IMG/VR virus record: IMGVR_UViG_3300042465_005350
Span: 1-31,848 of that record
Direction: 5' to 3' (one strand)
Length of the DNA: 31,848 bases
From: a virus
Shown here: positions 1 to 7,191 of the stretch, one piece after another
Position numbering within the stretch: the first letter of the stretch is position 1
Layout of the letters: every line of letters starts with the position of its first letter
Program-made: the position numbers and the translations under genes
The notes under the pieces: generated by a model
The model's database searches: none
Told to the model about the DNA's origin: nothing
Seen by the model: the letters and a program-made list of their open reading frames with translations, nothing else

Positions 1-522
1 GTGCCCGCTGGCCACACTATTTATGCACCAGGTTCTGTTGTGCAGGTAATTACTGTTGCAAAAACAGACACTTTTGCTGGTACTCCTGGAGCTGTTTGGA
101 TGGACGTTTCAGGTTTATCCGTTACCATTACCCCACGCTTTGTTAATAGTAAATTCTTGGTAATGGCAGACATAAAAGGAGCAGGAACTCAAGACTCTAC
201 AGTTATAAGGTCAAAAATAGTTCGTGGTATTTCTGGGACTTTTACAGACGTTGGAGTTGGTGATGCAGCGAGCAATAGGCCAAGGTCTTTAGGTCAGTTT
301 TACATTGCCGCTGGTGGTGGCGGAGCTGCTTACTTAGCTCAAATTGGAGGAAACTTTAGTGACCAACCAAATACGCTTTTACCAGTTACTTACAAAGCTC
401 AAATTGGTGCGGACTCAAACTCTTTAGTTATAAGGGTAAATATCACTGCGCTTGATAGGGATAGTGCTTACAATGACGCTAGAGGGCAGTCTTCAATTAC
501 GGTAATGGAGATCGCACAGTGA
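1..522 (+). CDS. Tail-fibre / receptor-binding module, paralogue 1 (5' end cut by the window)
   Basis: The reading frame is open to the window edge, so the true start probably lies upstream; the GTG at base 1 lines up with an internal part of the next protein. The visible 173 residues carry a pattern shared with the next two genes: 'YAPGSVVQV' near the front, 'SLxITPxFxNSKxLV' in the middle and a 'xxxTxxEIAQ' end. This pattern is common in distal tail fibres of aquatic phages, where it forms a beta-rich C-terminal domain. The stop overlaps the next GTG by 4 nt (GTGA), indicating translational coupling. Role in host binding is inferred from family and position. Confidence 0.75.
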   Translation: MPAGHTIYAPGSVVQVITVAKTDTFAGTPGAVWMDVSGLSVTITPRFVNSKFLVMADIKGAGTQDSTVIRSKIVRGISGTFTDVGVGDAASNRPRSLGQFYIAAGGGGAAYLAQIGGNFSDQPNTLLPVTYKAQIGADSNSLVIRVNITALDRDSAYNDARGQSSITVMEIAQ

Positions 523-1073
523 GCCAACTAAGAGTAAGTAGCGTTACCAATTTAAGTGGGACTGGGTATATTTATGCACCAGGAACTGTTGTGCAAGTGC
601 AAACAGTTAGAAGCGATTCAAGAACAACAATTGCTTCAAATAACTCAGGTAACGGAACAACTATTACTCAACTGAATTTAAGCATTACCCCAAAATTTGC
701 AAACAGTAAATTAATTATGCAATGGATGCTAAACGGGGAAATTACACAAGACTCTGTTTTTTTAATTCATAAAGATGGTTCTTTAATAACAACTGCTGGT
801 GCAACTGGTTATAACTCTGAGGCTGGAAACGTCAGGTGGTCTGGTGTTGTATCAGCAGTCTGGGACAATGACCAGTCCACTACGCAAGGCAATTACTTTA
901 TTCAGTACGAATGTCTTTCTGGTTCTACAGCTGCGCAAGTGTTTGCCCCAGCAACAAGAGCTTCTGGAGCTACGAATACTACTCTATATTTAAACAGAAC
1001 AATAAGCTCAACTGGTTCAGACACTAATGAGAGCACTATTTCAAACGGAACAATTTGGGAGATTGCACAATGA
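519..1073 (+). CDS. Tail-fibre / receptor-binding module, paralogue 2
   Basis: 184 residues. It begins 'MSQLRVSSVTNLSGTG', a short N-terminal adaptor typical of phage fibre modules, followed by 'YAPGTVVQV', 'LSITPKFANSKLIM' and an 'IWEIAQ' end shared with both flanking genes. The GTG start overlaps the previous stop (GTGA), and the stop overlaps the next ATG (ATGA), so the three paralogues are translationally coupled. Low sequence identity outside the shared motifs suggests diversification of exposed loops. Receptor binding is inferred; no catalytic motif is visible. Confidence 0.75.
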   Translation: MSQLRVSSVTNLSGTGYIYAPGTVVQVQTVRSDSRTTIASNNSGNGTTITQLNLSITPKFANSKLIMQWMLNGEITQDSVFLIHKDGSLITTAGATGYNSEAGNVRWSGVVSAVWDNDQSTTQGNYFIQYECLSGSTAAQVFAPATRASGATNTTLYLNRTISSTGSDTNESTISNGTIWEIAQ

Positions 1074-1588
1074 CATCAACAATGAGATTTGACAAGTGGC
1101 AGAGCAGCGTTGGGGAAGCCTACGGTACAGTGCTGCAGGTTGTTCAGGTAGTAAAGCTAGATGTATTTTCTACTACTTCAACTACTTATGTTGACGTTAC
1201 TGGACTTTCTTTAGCTATTACACCAAAATTTGCAAATAGTAAAATATTAGTTACTGGAAACATTTCACTTGGTTCAACTACGATTGATAGGTATACGGTT
1301 TTTGGGCGTATGGTTAGAGGGGTGACCCCAGTTGGCATTGCCGATACTTCAGAGTCTAGGGACCGTGGAACGTTTTCCTATCAAATGGGTGGTTTTGAAG
1401 GTCCAATGTCTCAAAGTTTTTCATTCTTTGATACCCCAGCAACAACAGCAGTAACAACCTACACGGCACAAATTAAAGCAGAAAGCCCTCAGACCGCTTA
1501 CATAAACAGGGGTATGGAAGCTGATGGTAATTCAGCCATTACCCCAAGAGTAATATCCTCAATCACTTTGACAGAAATCGCACAGTAA
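1070..1588 (+). CDS. Tail-fibre / receptor-binding module, paralogue 3
   Basis: 172 residues from the ATG that overlaps the preceding stop (ATGA). An in-frame TTG 15 nt earlier is less likely because coupling by a 4-nt overlap is the rule in this cluster. The N terminus 'MTSTMRFDKWQSS' matches the 'MSTLRFDKWQ' start of many T7-like and aquatic-phage fibre proteins. The rest has 'GTVLQVVQVVK', 'SLAITPKFANSKILV' and an 'ITLTEIAQ' end, as in the two upstream paralogues. Probably part of the same distal fibre or an alternative receptor-binding tip (inference). Confidence 0.75.
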   Translation: MTSTMRFDKWQSSVGEAYGTVLQVVQVVKLDVFSTTSTTYVDVTGLSLAITPKFANSKILVTGNISLGSTTIDRYTVFGRMVRGVTPVGIADTSESRDRGTFSYQMGGFEGPMSQSFSFFDTPATTAVTTYTAQIKAESPQTAYINRGMEADGNSAITPRVISSITLTEIAQ

Positions 1589-1596
1589 GGAAAATA

Positions 1597-1914
1597 ATGA
1601 ACAGAACATTTGGAATAGTAGAAGCGCTTAGCTCACTTGCACCTGGCGCACAGTGGAGCCTAAATGGCGATGACTACGCTGGCCTTGACTGGCTAGATGA
1701 AGAGCAGACTCAGCCAACTGAAGCCGAGTGTATTGCTGAGGCAGCTAGACTGCAAGTAGCTTACGACGCACTAGAGTATCAGCGACTTCGTGCACCAGAA
1801 TACCCACCTATCACTGATTACCTTGACGGGATTGCTAAAAGCGACCAAGCTCAGATTGGCTCTTACATTGCAGCCTGCCAAGCAGTCAAGACAAAGTACC
1901 CAAAGCCTGAGTAG
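1597..1914 (+). CDS. XkdW-like / tail-fibre assembly-associated small protein
   Basis: 105 residues. The segment 'LAPGAQWSLNGDDYAGLDWLDEEQTQPTEAE' region (about residues 15-44) resembles the XkdW-type domain found beside phage tail-fibre genes, in which a short 'PG-QWS--GD-Y--L-W' motif precedes an acidic helix. The ATG has a good ribosome-binding site (AAGGA, 1587-1591). It lies between fibre modules, which fits a chaperone or attachment accessory role. The family assignment comes from motif resemblance only; function is not established. Confidence 0.55.
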   Translation: MNRTFGIVEALSSLAPGAQWSLNGDDYAGLDWLDEEQTQPTEAECIAEAARLQVAYDALEYQRLRAPEYPPITDYLDGIAKSDQAQIGSYIAACQAVKTKYPKPE

Positions 1915-1916
1915 AG

Positions 1917-1922
1917 TATAAT
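1917..1922 (+). promoter_or_regulatory. -10 box of a leaderless promoter (TATAAT)
   Basis: A perfect TATAAT ends exactly 6 nt before the ATG at 1929, so the expected transcription start is the A of the start codon. There is no ribosome-binding site in front of that ATG and no clear -35 box. The same spacing recurs at three other genes in this window. Confidence 0.6.
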
Positions 1923-1928
1923 ATAATT

Positions 1929-2096
1929 ATGCCAGCAATTGATTTCCCAAACTCCCCTACAGTTGGTCAACTATTTACAGTTGGCGACGTTACTTGGGAA
2001 TGGACTGGTGCTGTCTGGCAGGGTCTAGGCACTGCTGGGGATGCTGGAGCCGATGGCGAAGCAAATTTTAATTCATTTTTATTGATGGGAGCATAA
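1929..2096 (+). CDS. Orphan tail-fibre N-terminal adaptor (55 aa)
   Basis: A 55-residue frame, ATG to TAA. It begins 'MPAIDFPNSPTVGQLFTVGD' and continues 'VTWEWTGAVWQG', the same adaptor that starts the glycine-rich fibre at 4820 ('MPIDFPFAPTTGQVYYYSNK'). A short collagen-like stretch (GDAGADGEA) follows and then it stops. It therefore looks like a fibre attachment domain without a fibre, either a remnant of module exchange or a stand-alone adaptor. Its ATG is probably read from a leaderless transcript. The stop lies 1 nt before the next ATG (2098). Confidence 0.65.
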   Translation: MPAIDFPNSPTVGQLFTVGDVTWEWTGAVWQGLGTAGDAGADGEANFNSFLLMGA

Positions 2097-2097
2097 C

Positions 2098-2430
2098 ATG
2101 CCAACAACTTACAAGGTACTAGGGCAGTCTGCACCTGCAGCGACAACTAACACAAACTTATACACAGTGCCCGCTGCTACTAGCGCAGTCGTTTCTACAA
2201 TTGTTGTTGCTAACAGATCAGCGGCTACGGTAACTTACAGGATTGCAATCAGGCCAGTTGGAGCAACAATAGCAAACCAACACTACATTGCTTACGATGT
2301 TCCTGTCGGTGCAGCAGATTCTACTACTCTTACTCTCGGAATTACACTGGCAGCAACTGATGTCATTACCGTTTACGCTAGCACTGCAAACTCAAGCTTT
2401 AGTGTATTTGGCTCTGAAATAACGAGCTAA
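2098..2430 (+). CDS. Conserved phage virion-associated protein (110 aa)
   Basis: Begins 'MPTTYKVLGQSAPAATTNTNLYTVPAA' in essence: a beta-rich protein with 'STIVVANRSA', 'YRIAIRPVGA', 'HYIAYDVPV' and 'ITVYAST'. This architecture is widespread in phage tail-fibre neighbourhoods and is usually left without a precise function. It follows the 55-aa adaptor by one base and is followed by the glycine-rich fibre after 2 nt, so it belongs to the same tail transcript. A structural role (small decorating or fibre-associated protein) is inferred. Confidence 0.6.
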   Translation: MPTTYKVLGQSAPAATTNTNLYTVPAATSAVVSTIVVANRSAATVTYRIAIRPVGATIANQHYIAYDVPVGAADSTTLTLGITLAATDVITVYASTANSSFSVFGSEITS

Positions 2431-2432
2431 TC

Positions 2433-3332
2433 ATGGGCGTACAAAGTTTTGTCCGCTCTGGGATAGTAAATTCTGCTAGATATAAAAACGCATCAGCTGG
2501 TTTTGTCATTCCTTTAACTATTCAGTATCTTGTAATTGCTGGAGGAGGCGGTGGTGGTTGGGACCGTGCTGCTGGTGGTGGAGCTGGTGGTTACAGGTCA
2601 GCAATAACGGGAGAAAACTCAGGTGGCGGAGTTTCCGCTGAAAATATACCAACACTTGCAACAGGAATTAACTACACGGTTACTATTGGCGCTGGTGGCG
2701 CTGGTGCTGCTGGCGGTCAACCCGCTAATGGTCAAAACTCTGTTTTTAGCACAATAACAAGTCTCGGTGGTGGTCTTGGAGGAACTTATGGTTTGGGAGG
2801 AAATGGTGGCTCTGGTGGTGGTGGTTTTGGACAAGGCACAACAGCTCCTGGCACTGGTACAGCTGGTCAAGGATTTGCTGGTGGAACTGGTGGTGGACTA
2901 AACTCTGCTGGTGGCGGTGGTGCTGGTGCTGTTGGTCAGGATGCTAACGTTGGGCGTTCTGGTGGTGGTAATGGTGGAAACGGAGTAGCTTCTTCGATAA
3001 CTGGAACATCAGTAACTCGTGCTGGTGGTGGTGGTGGTGCTATGCAAAACACCGCTGGTAACGTAAACGGAAACGGTGGAACTGGTGGCGGTGGAAATGC
3101 TGGCTTCCCAGGTGCGGCAGGAACTGTTAACACAGGTGGAGGCGGAGGTGGTGGTTCTAACTTCCCGCAACAAAATGGTGGCTCTGGCGGGTCTGGTCTA
3201 GTGATACTTAGATACCCATCTTTGTATACAATTACAATAGGAGCAGGACTCACCGCCTCAACTGCTACTATTAATACAGATAAAGTAACCACAATAACAG
3301 CTGGCACTGGAACCGTCAGCTGGGCAGCATAA
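2433..3332 (+). CDS. Glycine-rich tail fibre protein 1
   Basis: 299 residues. After a short start ('MGVQSFVRSGIVNSARYK') comes 'IQYLVIAGGGGGG', the signature entry of the phage glycine-rich fibre domain. Roughly residues 35-255 are Gly-rich with interspersed 'GGYRS', 'YTVTIGAGG' and 'TITGTSVTRAGGGGG', then 'GGSGLVILRYP' closes the domain. The last 35 residues ('YTITIGAGLT...TAGTGTVSW') form a small beta domain shared with the second glycine-rich fibre at 4820. Such domains act in receptor recognition in some phages; that role here is inferred. Confidence 0.75.
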   Translation: MGVQSFVRSGIVNSARYKNASAGFVIPLTIQYLVIAGGGGGGWDRAAGGGAGGYRSAITGENSGGGVSAENIPTLATGINYTVTIGAGGAGAAGGQPANGQNSVFSTITSLGGGLGGTYGLGGNGGSGGGGFGQGTTAPGTGTAGQGFAGGTGGGLNSAGGGGAGAVGQDANVGRSGGGNGGNGVASSITGTSVTRAGGGGGAMQNTAGNVNGNGGTGGGGNAGFPGAAGTVNTGGGGGGGSNFPQQNGGSGGSGLVILRYPSLYTITIGAGLTASTATINTDKVTTITAGTGTVSWAA

Positions 3333-3357
3333 TAAAATTGTATAGATAGGAAAACAA

Positions 3358-3708
3358 ATGGCACATTACGCATTTTTAGATGGAAACAACATTGTCACTG
3401 AGGTAATTACTGGCATTGATGAGACTGAACTAATTGAGGGCTTAGACCCTGAAACTTGGTATGCCAACTTTAGGAGCCAAGTATGTAAGCGCACTTCTTA
3501 CAACGGAAACTATCGTAAAAACTACGCTGGGATTGGTTACACCTACGACGAAAATCGCGATGCTTTTATTACTCCAAAAGTTTTCCAGTCTTGGGTGCTA
3601 AATGAAGAAACCTGCCTATGGGAATCACCAGTGCCCTACCCAACTGACGGTGAGTCATACACTTGGAATGAAGTAAACTTAACTTGGGATTTACTAGAAA
3701 CCGAATAA
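3358..3708 (+). CDS. Conserved aquatic-phage tail-region protein ('RKNYAGIGYTYD' family)
   Basis: 116 residues beginning 'MAHYAFLDGNNIVTEVITG'. It contains the strongly conserved 'RKNYAGIGYTYDENRDAFI' segment and the 'SWVLNEETCLWESPVPYPTDG' block, which occur together in small proteins beside tail-fibre genes of many cyanophages and pelagiphages. Function is unknown. The ATG has a GATAGGAAAA ribosome-binding site about 8 nt upstream. The repeated aromatic 'W-L-E-T-C-L-W' region suggests a compact beta domain, possibly a virion appendage or chaperone. Confidence 0.65.
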   Translation: MAHYAFLDGNNIVTEVITGIDETELIEGLDPETWYANFRSQVCKRTSYNGNYRKNYAGIGYTYDENRDAFITPKVFQSWVLNEETCLWESPVPYPTDGESYTWNEVNLTWDLLETE

Positions 3709-3720
3709 GGAAAACAAACA

Positions 3721-4626
3721 ATGGCTAACTTAAAGTACTACGACTCTGGTTCATCCGAATGGAAGAGTCTAGTAATTGGCAAGCAGGGACCACAGGGTGC
3801 AGCTGGCGCAGTTGGCCCACAGGGGCCTGGTGTTATTTCCTCAACTAATGCCCCAAGTAACACAACCGTAATCTGGTATAACATCGAAAACGGTAACGCC
3901 TACCTTTACTACGATGGTTTTTGGACATCAATCTCTGGTGCATCTGGCATACCAGTTCCTTCAGCTACCGCACCTGCGGATACCACCGTAATCTGGTATA
4001 ACACCAATAACGGCAACGCCTACCTTTACTACGATGGTTTCTGGACATCTATCTCAGGCCCTAGTATTCCAACTGGCGGAAGTACTGGTCAGGTATTAGC
4101 TAAAACAAGCGCTACTGATTATGCAACTCAGTGGGTTGCGCCGTCTGGTCTTGAGTTTATTAAATCACAAACAATTGGAACTGCGGTTTCATCTGTTACG
4201 GTTACAGGTGCTTTTAGCGCTACTTACGACGCCTATCAAATTTTAGTTTCTGGCGGTGCAGCAAGCGGAAACGTTGCTATGCGTTTAAGATTAGGAGCAG
4301 CAGCAACAGGTTACAATACAATGATGTTGTTTAATACCTGGGGCTCTACTGGTTCTCCAGTCACTGGCGGTGGAAATAACCTAGCGTATTTTAACACGCT
4401 GGGTTTTGGCACTACCAGCGAACTATACATGAACGCACAACTTGTTAATCCTTTTGCCACAACAAAAACTCAACTAATTTCGGCTAGTGAAATCACATCT
4501 TCTGGGTCTTCGGTTGTTACGGGGCTTCATACGGTAAGCACAAGCTTTACGGACTTTACAATTTTGACAGTTTCAGGAACACTTACAGGCGGAACAGTTG
4601 CTGTTTACGGATATAGGAAGGCGTAA
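3721..4626 (+). CDS. Tail fibre with collagen-like start and tandem 40-residue repeat
   Basis: 301 residues. Residues 1-20 are an adaptor, about 21-38 are a short collagen-like stretch (GKQGPQGAAGAVGPQGPG), and residues 41-120 are two tandem copies of a 40-residue unit containing 'TTVIWYN' and 'NAYLYYDGFWTSISG'. A linker with 'GSTGQVLAKTS' leads to a C-terminal beta domain (about 145-301) starting 'LEFIKSQTIGTAVSSVTVTG' and ending in 'VAVYGYRKA', typical of phage fibre tips. Ribosome-binding site AAGGAAAA lies just upstream. Function as a fibre is well supported by architecture; its receptor is unknown. Confidence 0.75.
   Translation: MANLKYYDSGSSEWKSLVIGKQGPQGAAGAVGPQGPGVISSTNAPSNTTVIWYNIENGNAYLYYDGFWTSISGASGIPVPSATAPADTTVIWYNTNNGNAYLYYDGFWTSISGPSIPTGGSTGQVLAKTSATDYATQWVAPSGLEFIKSQTIGTAVSSVTVTGAFSATYDAYQILVSGGAASGNVAMRLRLGAAATGYNTMMLFNTWGSTGSPVTGGGNNLAYFNTLGFGTTSELYMNAQLVNPFATTKTQLISASEITSSGSSVVTGLHTVSTSFTDFTILTVSGTLTGGTVAVYGYRKA
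3841..4080 (+). repeat. Tandem 120-bp coding repeat (2 copies)
   Basis: 3841-3960 and 3961-4080 are two in-frame copies with a period of exactly 120 bases. The core from about 3866/3986 onward is nearly identical at the DNA level (shared CCGTAATCTGGTATAACA and CCTTTACTACGATGGTTT), pointing to a recent duplication within the fibre gene. Confidence 0.9.
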
Positions 4627-4820
4627 TGACTAAACCAAACATTCAAATAGATGACCTTGTTCGTGAAATGAGTAACGAAGAGTATCAAACATACCTTACA
4701 GATAAAGCAGTTTCTGAAGCTTATCAAGCAGAACAAGATGCAAAGATTATTGCTCGTCAATCAGCGCTTGCTAAACTGGCAGCACTTGGCTTAACCGAAG
4801 AAGAAATAGGAGCACTATAA
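4626..4820 (+). CDS. Small helical protein following fibre gene (64 aa)
   Basis: A 64-residue, helix-rich, acidic protein ending 'ALAKLAALGLTEEEIGAL', an ending common among short proteins encoded directly after phage tail-fibre genes. The start overlaps the previous stop and the stop overlaps the next start, both as TAATG, so translation is coupled on both sides. A fibre-assembly or chaperone role is inferred from position. No enzymatic motif is present. Confidence 0.6.
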   Translation: MTKPNIQIDDLVREMSNEEYQTYLTDKAVSEAYQAEQDAKIIARQSALAKLAALGLTEEEIGAL

Positions 4821-5785
4821 TGCCAATAGATTTTCCATTTGCACCGACGACAGGGCAGGTATATTATTACTCAAATAAGTCGTGGACCTACAATGGTTTT
4901 GCTTGGGATATTTCAGGTTTCCTTGGTGATCTTTCTGTTGACTACCTTGTAATTGCTGGTGGTGGAGGCGGTGGCGCTTCTGGCGGTTTCTGTGGAGGCG
5001 GTGGTGGTGGTGCTGGTGGATATAGGACCAGCTTTGGAACCTCAGGCGGAAACTCTACTGCGGAAAACTTTATGCGTGTTGGCTCAGGAGTAAATTACAC
5101 GGTAACTGTCGGTGCTGCTGGGGCTCAAAACACTAATGGTTCGGACAGCATATTTTCTACTACCTTGTCTTATGGTGGATGTAAGGGCTCGAATGCAGCT
5201 GCCATAAACCAACTGCCTGGAGTTGGTGGCGCTGGCGGTGGTGGTCAGGGTGCTACTTATTCCGCAATCGTTGGTTTCGGTATTCCACTTCAAGGTATAA
5301 ATGGTTCTACTGGGTGGGTAAATACTGGTATGAATCAAGGCGGTGGTGGTGGCGGTGGTGGTGCTAGTGCTACTGGTGGCGCTGCTGCGCTGCAAATTGG
5401 AGCAAGTGGGGGTGCTGGACTTGCTAGCACAATTACAGGTACTTCTATAACTCGAGCTGGTGGTGGTGGTGGTGGTGCTGGTAACTCAGGTACAACTGCT
5501 GCTACTGGTGGAGCTGGTGGTGGTGGCAATGGTGCAGCAACAACTGGTGGAGCTGCAACAACTGGAACTGTCAATACTGGTGGAGGTGGTGGCGGTGGTG
5601 CTGGCAACGTTGGTGGTGCAGCAGCAGGAGCTGCTGGTGGATCTGGCGTTGTAATACTTCGCTATCCAGAGATTTACACACTGACAATTGGTGCAGGTCT
5701 TACTGGATCAACCGCGGCCGCTTCAGGCGGGTTCAAGGTGACAACATTTACCGCCGGAACTGGCAGCATTAGTTGGACCGCGTAA
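4820..5785 (+). CDS. Glycine-rich tail fibre protein 2 with N-terminal adaptor
   Basis: 321 residues. Residues 1-33 are the 'IDFPxxPTxGQ...W' adaptor also found alone at 1929. Residues about 40-285 form a Gly-rich domain entered by 'VDYLVIAGGGGGG' and containing 'GGYRTSFG', 'NYTVTVGAAG', 'SITRAGGGGG' and the exit 'GGSGVVILRYP'. The last 35 residues ('YTLTIGAGLTG...TAGTGSISW') match the end of the fibre at 2433. Compared with that protein it keeps the adaptor, so the two are related fibres built from different module combinations. Receptor binding is inferred. Confidence 0.75.
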   Translation: MPIDFPFAPTTGQVYYYSNKSWTYNGFAWDISGFLGDLSVDYLVIAGGGGGGASGGFCGGGGGGAGGYRTSFGTSGGNSTAENFMRVGSGVNYTVTVGAAGAQNTNGSDSIFSTTLSYGGCKGSNAAAINQLPGVGGAGGGGQGATYSAIVGFGIPLQGINGSTGWVNTGMNQGGGGGGGGASATGGAAALQIGASGGAGLASTITGTSITRAGGGGGGAGNSGTTAATGGAGGGGNGAATTGGAATTGTVNTGGGGGGGAGNVGGAAAGAAGGSGVVILRYPEIYTLTIGAGLTGSTAAASGGFKVTTFTAGTGSISWTA

Positions 5786-5796
5786 TGGAGCATTAC
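5782..5796. promoter_or_regulatory. Operator-like palindrome GTAATG-N3-CATTAC
   Basis: Perfect 6-bp arms separated by GAG, overlapping the stop codon of the glycine-rich fibre and lying 13 nt upstream of the TATAAT at 5810. Position just upstream of a -10 box suggests a regulator site; this is inference. Confidence 0.35.
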
Positions 5797-5809
5797 AAAT
5801 TAGATAAGC

Positions 5810-5815
5810 TATAAT
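5810..5815 (+). promoter_or_regulatory. -10 box of a leaderless promoter (TATAAT)
   Basis: Perfect TATAAT ending 6 nt before the ATG at 5822, so transcription should start on the A of the ATG. No ribosome-binding site precedes the start codon and no -35 consensus is seen. Confidence 0.65.
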
Positions 5816-5821
5816 AAGAAC

Positions 5822-6505
5822 ATGGCATCCACAAGTAAGGGTATAGTATACCCAACATCAGGCGATAACATTGCGCCACTTGAAACGCACTTCTCAGCTC
5901 TTGCTGGTAGCGTAAACAGCGCCATACTTTTAATCGACGCAGACATGACACAAAACAGCGATGACATACAAACCCTGAGAGATGACGTTGGTGTTATCCC
6001 ACAGTCTGGAAGCTTTTCTTTTACAAGCCCGACCACTACAGCCACCGCGATACCCCTAACTATTAACTTCCCAGTTGCACTTGCAGCTGCCCCAGCTGTT
6101 GTTGCAACCGTAGGTTCAGCGACCGCCGCAGGCGCCTACATCGCTAATGTGCATAACATTACAAGTAGCCAGTTCCAAGCTAGGGTATGGAGGATAAGCG
6201 AAAACGCAAACCTAGGTGCCGCAACTATAACAATAGCTACACCTGCTGTTATTACTAGAGCAGCTCACGAACTAATTGACGGCAATAAGATTTACTTCAC
6301 AACTACAGGAGCATTGCCAACTGGAATTTTAGCTGGTACTGTAACCACAAACAATTATTTTGTGCGCAACGTTACCGCAAATACTTTTAACATTTCTTCT
6401 ACCCTAACCGGAGCATTGATAAACACCTCTGGAACTCAGTCTGGAGTTCACACACTACGATTTGCAGCTCAAGAAACTTTGGCACTTAACTGGATTGCTA
6501 AATAA
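5822..6505 (+). CDS. Short tail-fibre protein with an inserted beta domain
   Basis: 227 residues. Residues about 1-60 look like a helical fibre adaptor ('MASTSKGIVYPTSGDNIAPLE', then 'LLIDADMTQNSDDIQTLRDD'). From about 63 there is a fibre-tip beta domain ('GSFSFTSPTTTATAIPLTINFP'). Around residues 142-214 this domain is interrupted by a module recognised in many phage structural proteins ('AHELIDGNKIYFTTTGALPTG', 'NYFVRNVTANTFNISST', 'SGTQSGVHTL'), after which the original domain finishes ('ETLALNWIAK'). The gene probably has its own leaderless promoter. Role in adsorption is inferred. Confidence 0.65.
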   Translation: MASTSKGIVYPTSGDNIAPLETHFSALAGSVNSAILLIDADMTQNSDDIQTLRDDVGVIPQSGSFSFTSPTTTATAIPLTINFPVALAAAPAVVATVGSATAAGAYIANVHNITSSQFQARVWRISENANLGAATITIATPAVITRAAHELIDGNKIYFTTTGALPTGILAGTVTTNNYFVRNVTANTFNISSTLTGALINTSGTQSGVHTLRFAAQETLALNWIAK

Positions 6506-6519
6506 ACGATAGGAAAATA

Positions 6520-7191
6520 ATGACAACTTGGATTAGACCCGTAGAAGGCGGAAGCATTTCTGACACTTTTGAGGGACATAAAAACAGAGCAAAGCCAGCC
6601 CTAAACCCAGGAATTGACTATGCGGTTGGTACTGGAACTCCAGTGAAAGCAGTTGCCGATGCAACCGTTACAGGCATTGTAAATACTTTTACTGGCTCTG
6701 GCGGTCGAATGATATTCCTAAGCTTCCCGTCAGGTCACACCGCAGACTACCTACACCTTTCAAAAATTGACGTACAACCAGGACAGGCAGTAAAGCAAGG
6801 TCAAGTACTTGGCCTATCTGGTGGATCGGGCCTTGGCAAAGAGAACGGCTACGGCGCACACCTTCACTTCTCATTCCGAGTTGGCGGTAAGCCAACAATG
6901 GGTGCTGGAAACATTGACTACGAAGCTTTCCGTGGCGCAGCTACAAGTGCTGCACCTGCAAAGCCAAGTGCTGCACCATCCAAAGCTGGAACAAGAGCAT
7001 ACCCCGGAAGAGAACTAAAGCAAGGCGAGCCAGCAGGCCCAGATGTTCTTTACATGCAAAATAAACTTGGCATAAACCCTACAGGCCCTTTTGGACCAAT
7101 GACACACAAGGCTATTGTTGCTCTACAGAAGAAGCACGGTCTAACGGCAGATGGAATTGTTGGACCTCTTACTTGGTCAAAGTTAGGTTAA
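6520..7191 (+). CDS. Endolysin: M23 peptidase + peptidoglycan-binding domain
   Basis: 223 residues. Residues about 1-140 are an M23 (LytM/lysostaphin-type) zinc peptidase fold with 'DTFEGHKNR' (H20), 'NPGIDYAVGTGTPVKA' (D33), 'ADYLHLS' (H79) and 'GAHLHF' (H114, H116). An Ala/Pro/Ser linker (about 141-160) leads to a PG_binding_1 domain (about 165-223, 'DVLYMQNKLG' to 'DGIVGPLTWSKLG'). The enzyme would cleave peptide cross-links in the host wall at lysis. The usual first zinc ligand of the H-x3-D motif is Asn (N29); H20 might substitute. Ribosome-binding site AGGAAAA precedes the ATG. Holin-like genes follow downstream. Confidence 0.85.
   Translation: MTTWIRPVEGGSISDTFEGHKNRAKPALNPGIDYAVGTGTPVKAVADATVTGIVNTFTGSGGRMIFLSFPSGHTADYLHLSKIDVQPGQAVKQGQVLGLSGGSGLGKENGYGAHLHFSFRVGGKPTMGAGNIDYEAFRGAATSAAPAKPSAAPSKAGTRAYPGRELKQGEPAGPDVLYMQNKLGINPTGPFGPMTHKAIVALQKKHGLTADGIVGPLTWSKLG

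Noticed and set aside
4816-4821. TATAAT at the start of the second glycine-rich fibre as a promoter
   Set aside because: It overlaps the TAATG stop/start itself, so it cannot be a -10 box for that gene, and coupling explains translation.
5335-5607. Proline-rich frame on the - strand opposite the glycine-rich fibre
   Set aside because: Complement of Gly codons gives Pro codons; it is a shadow of the real fibre gene. The same applies to 2936-3373 (-) and 7700-7972 (-, Gly/Ser/Val opposite the PEPT linker).
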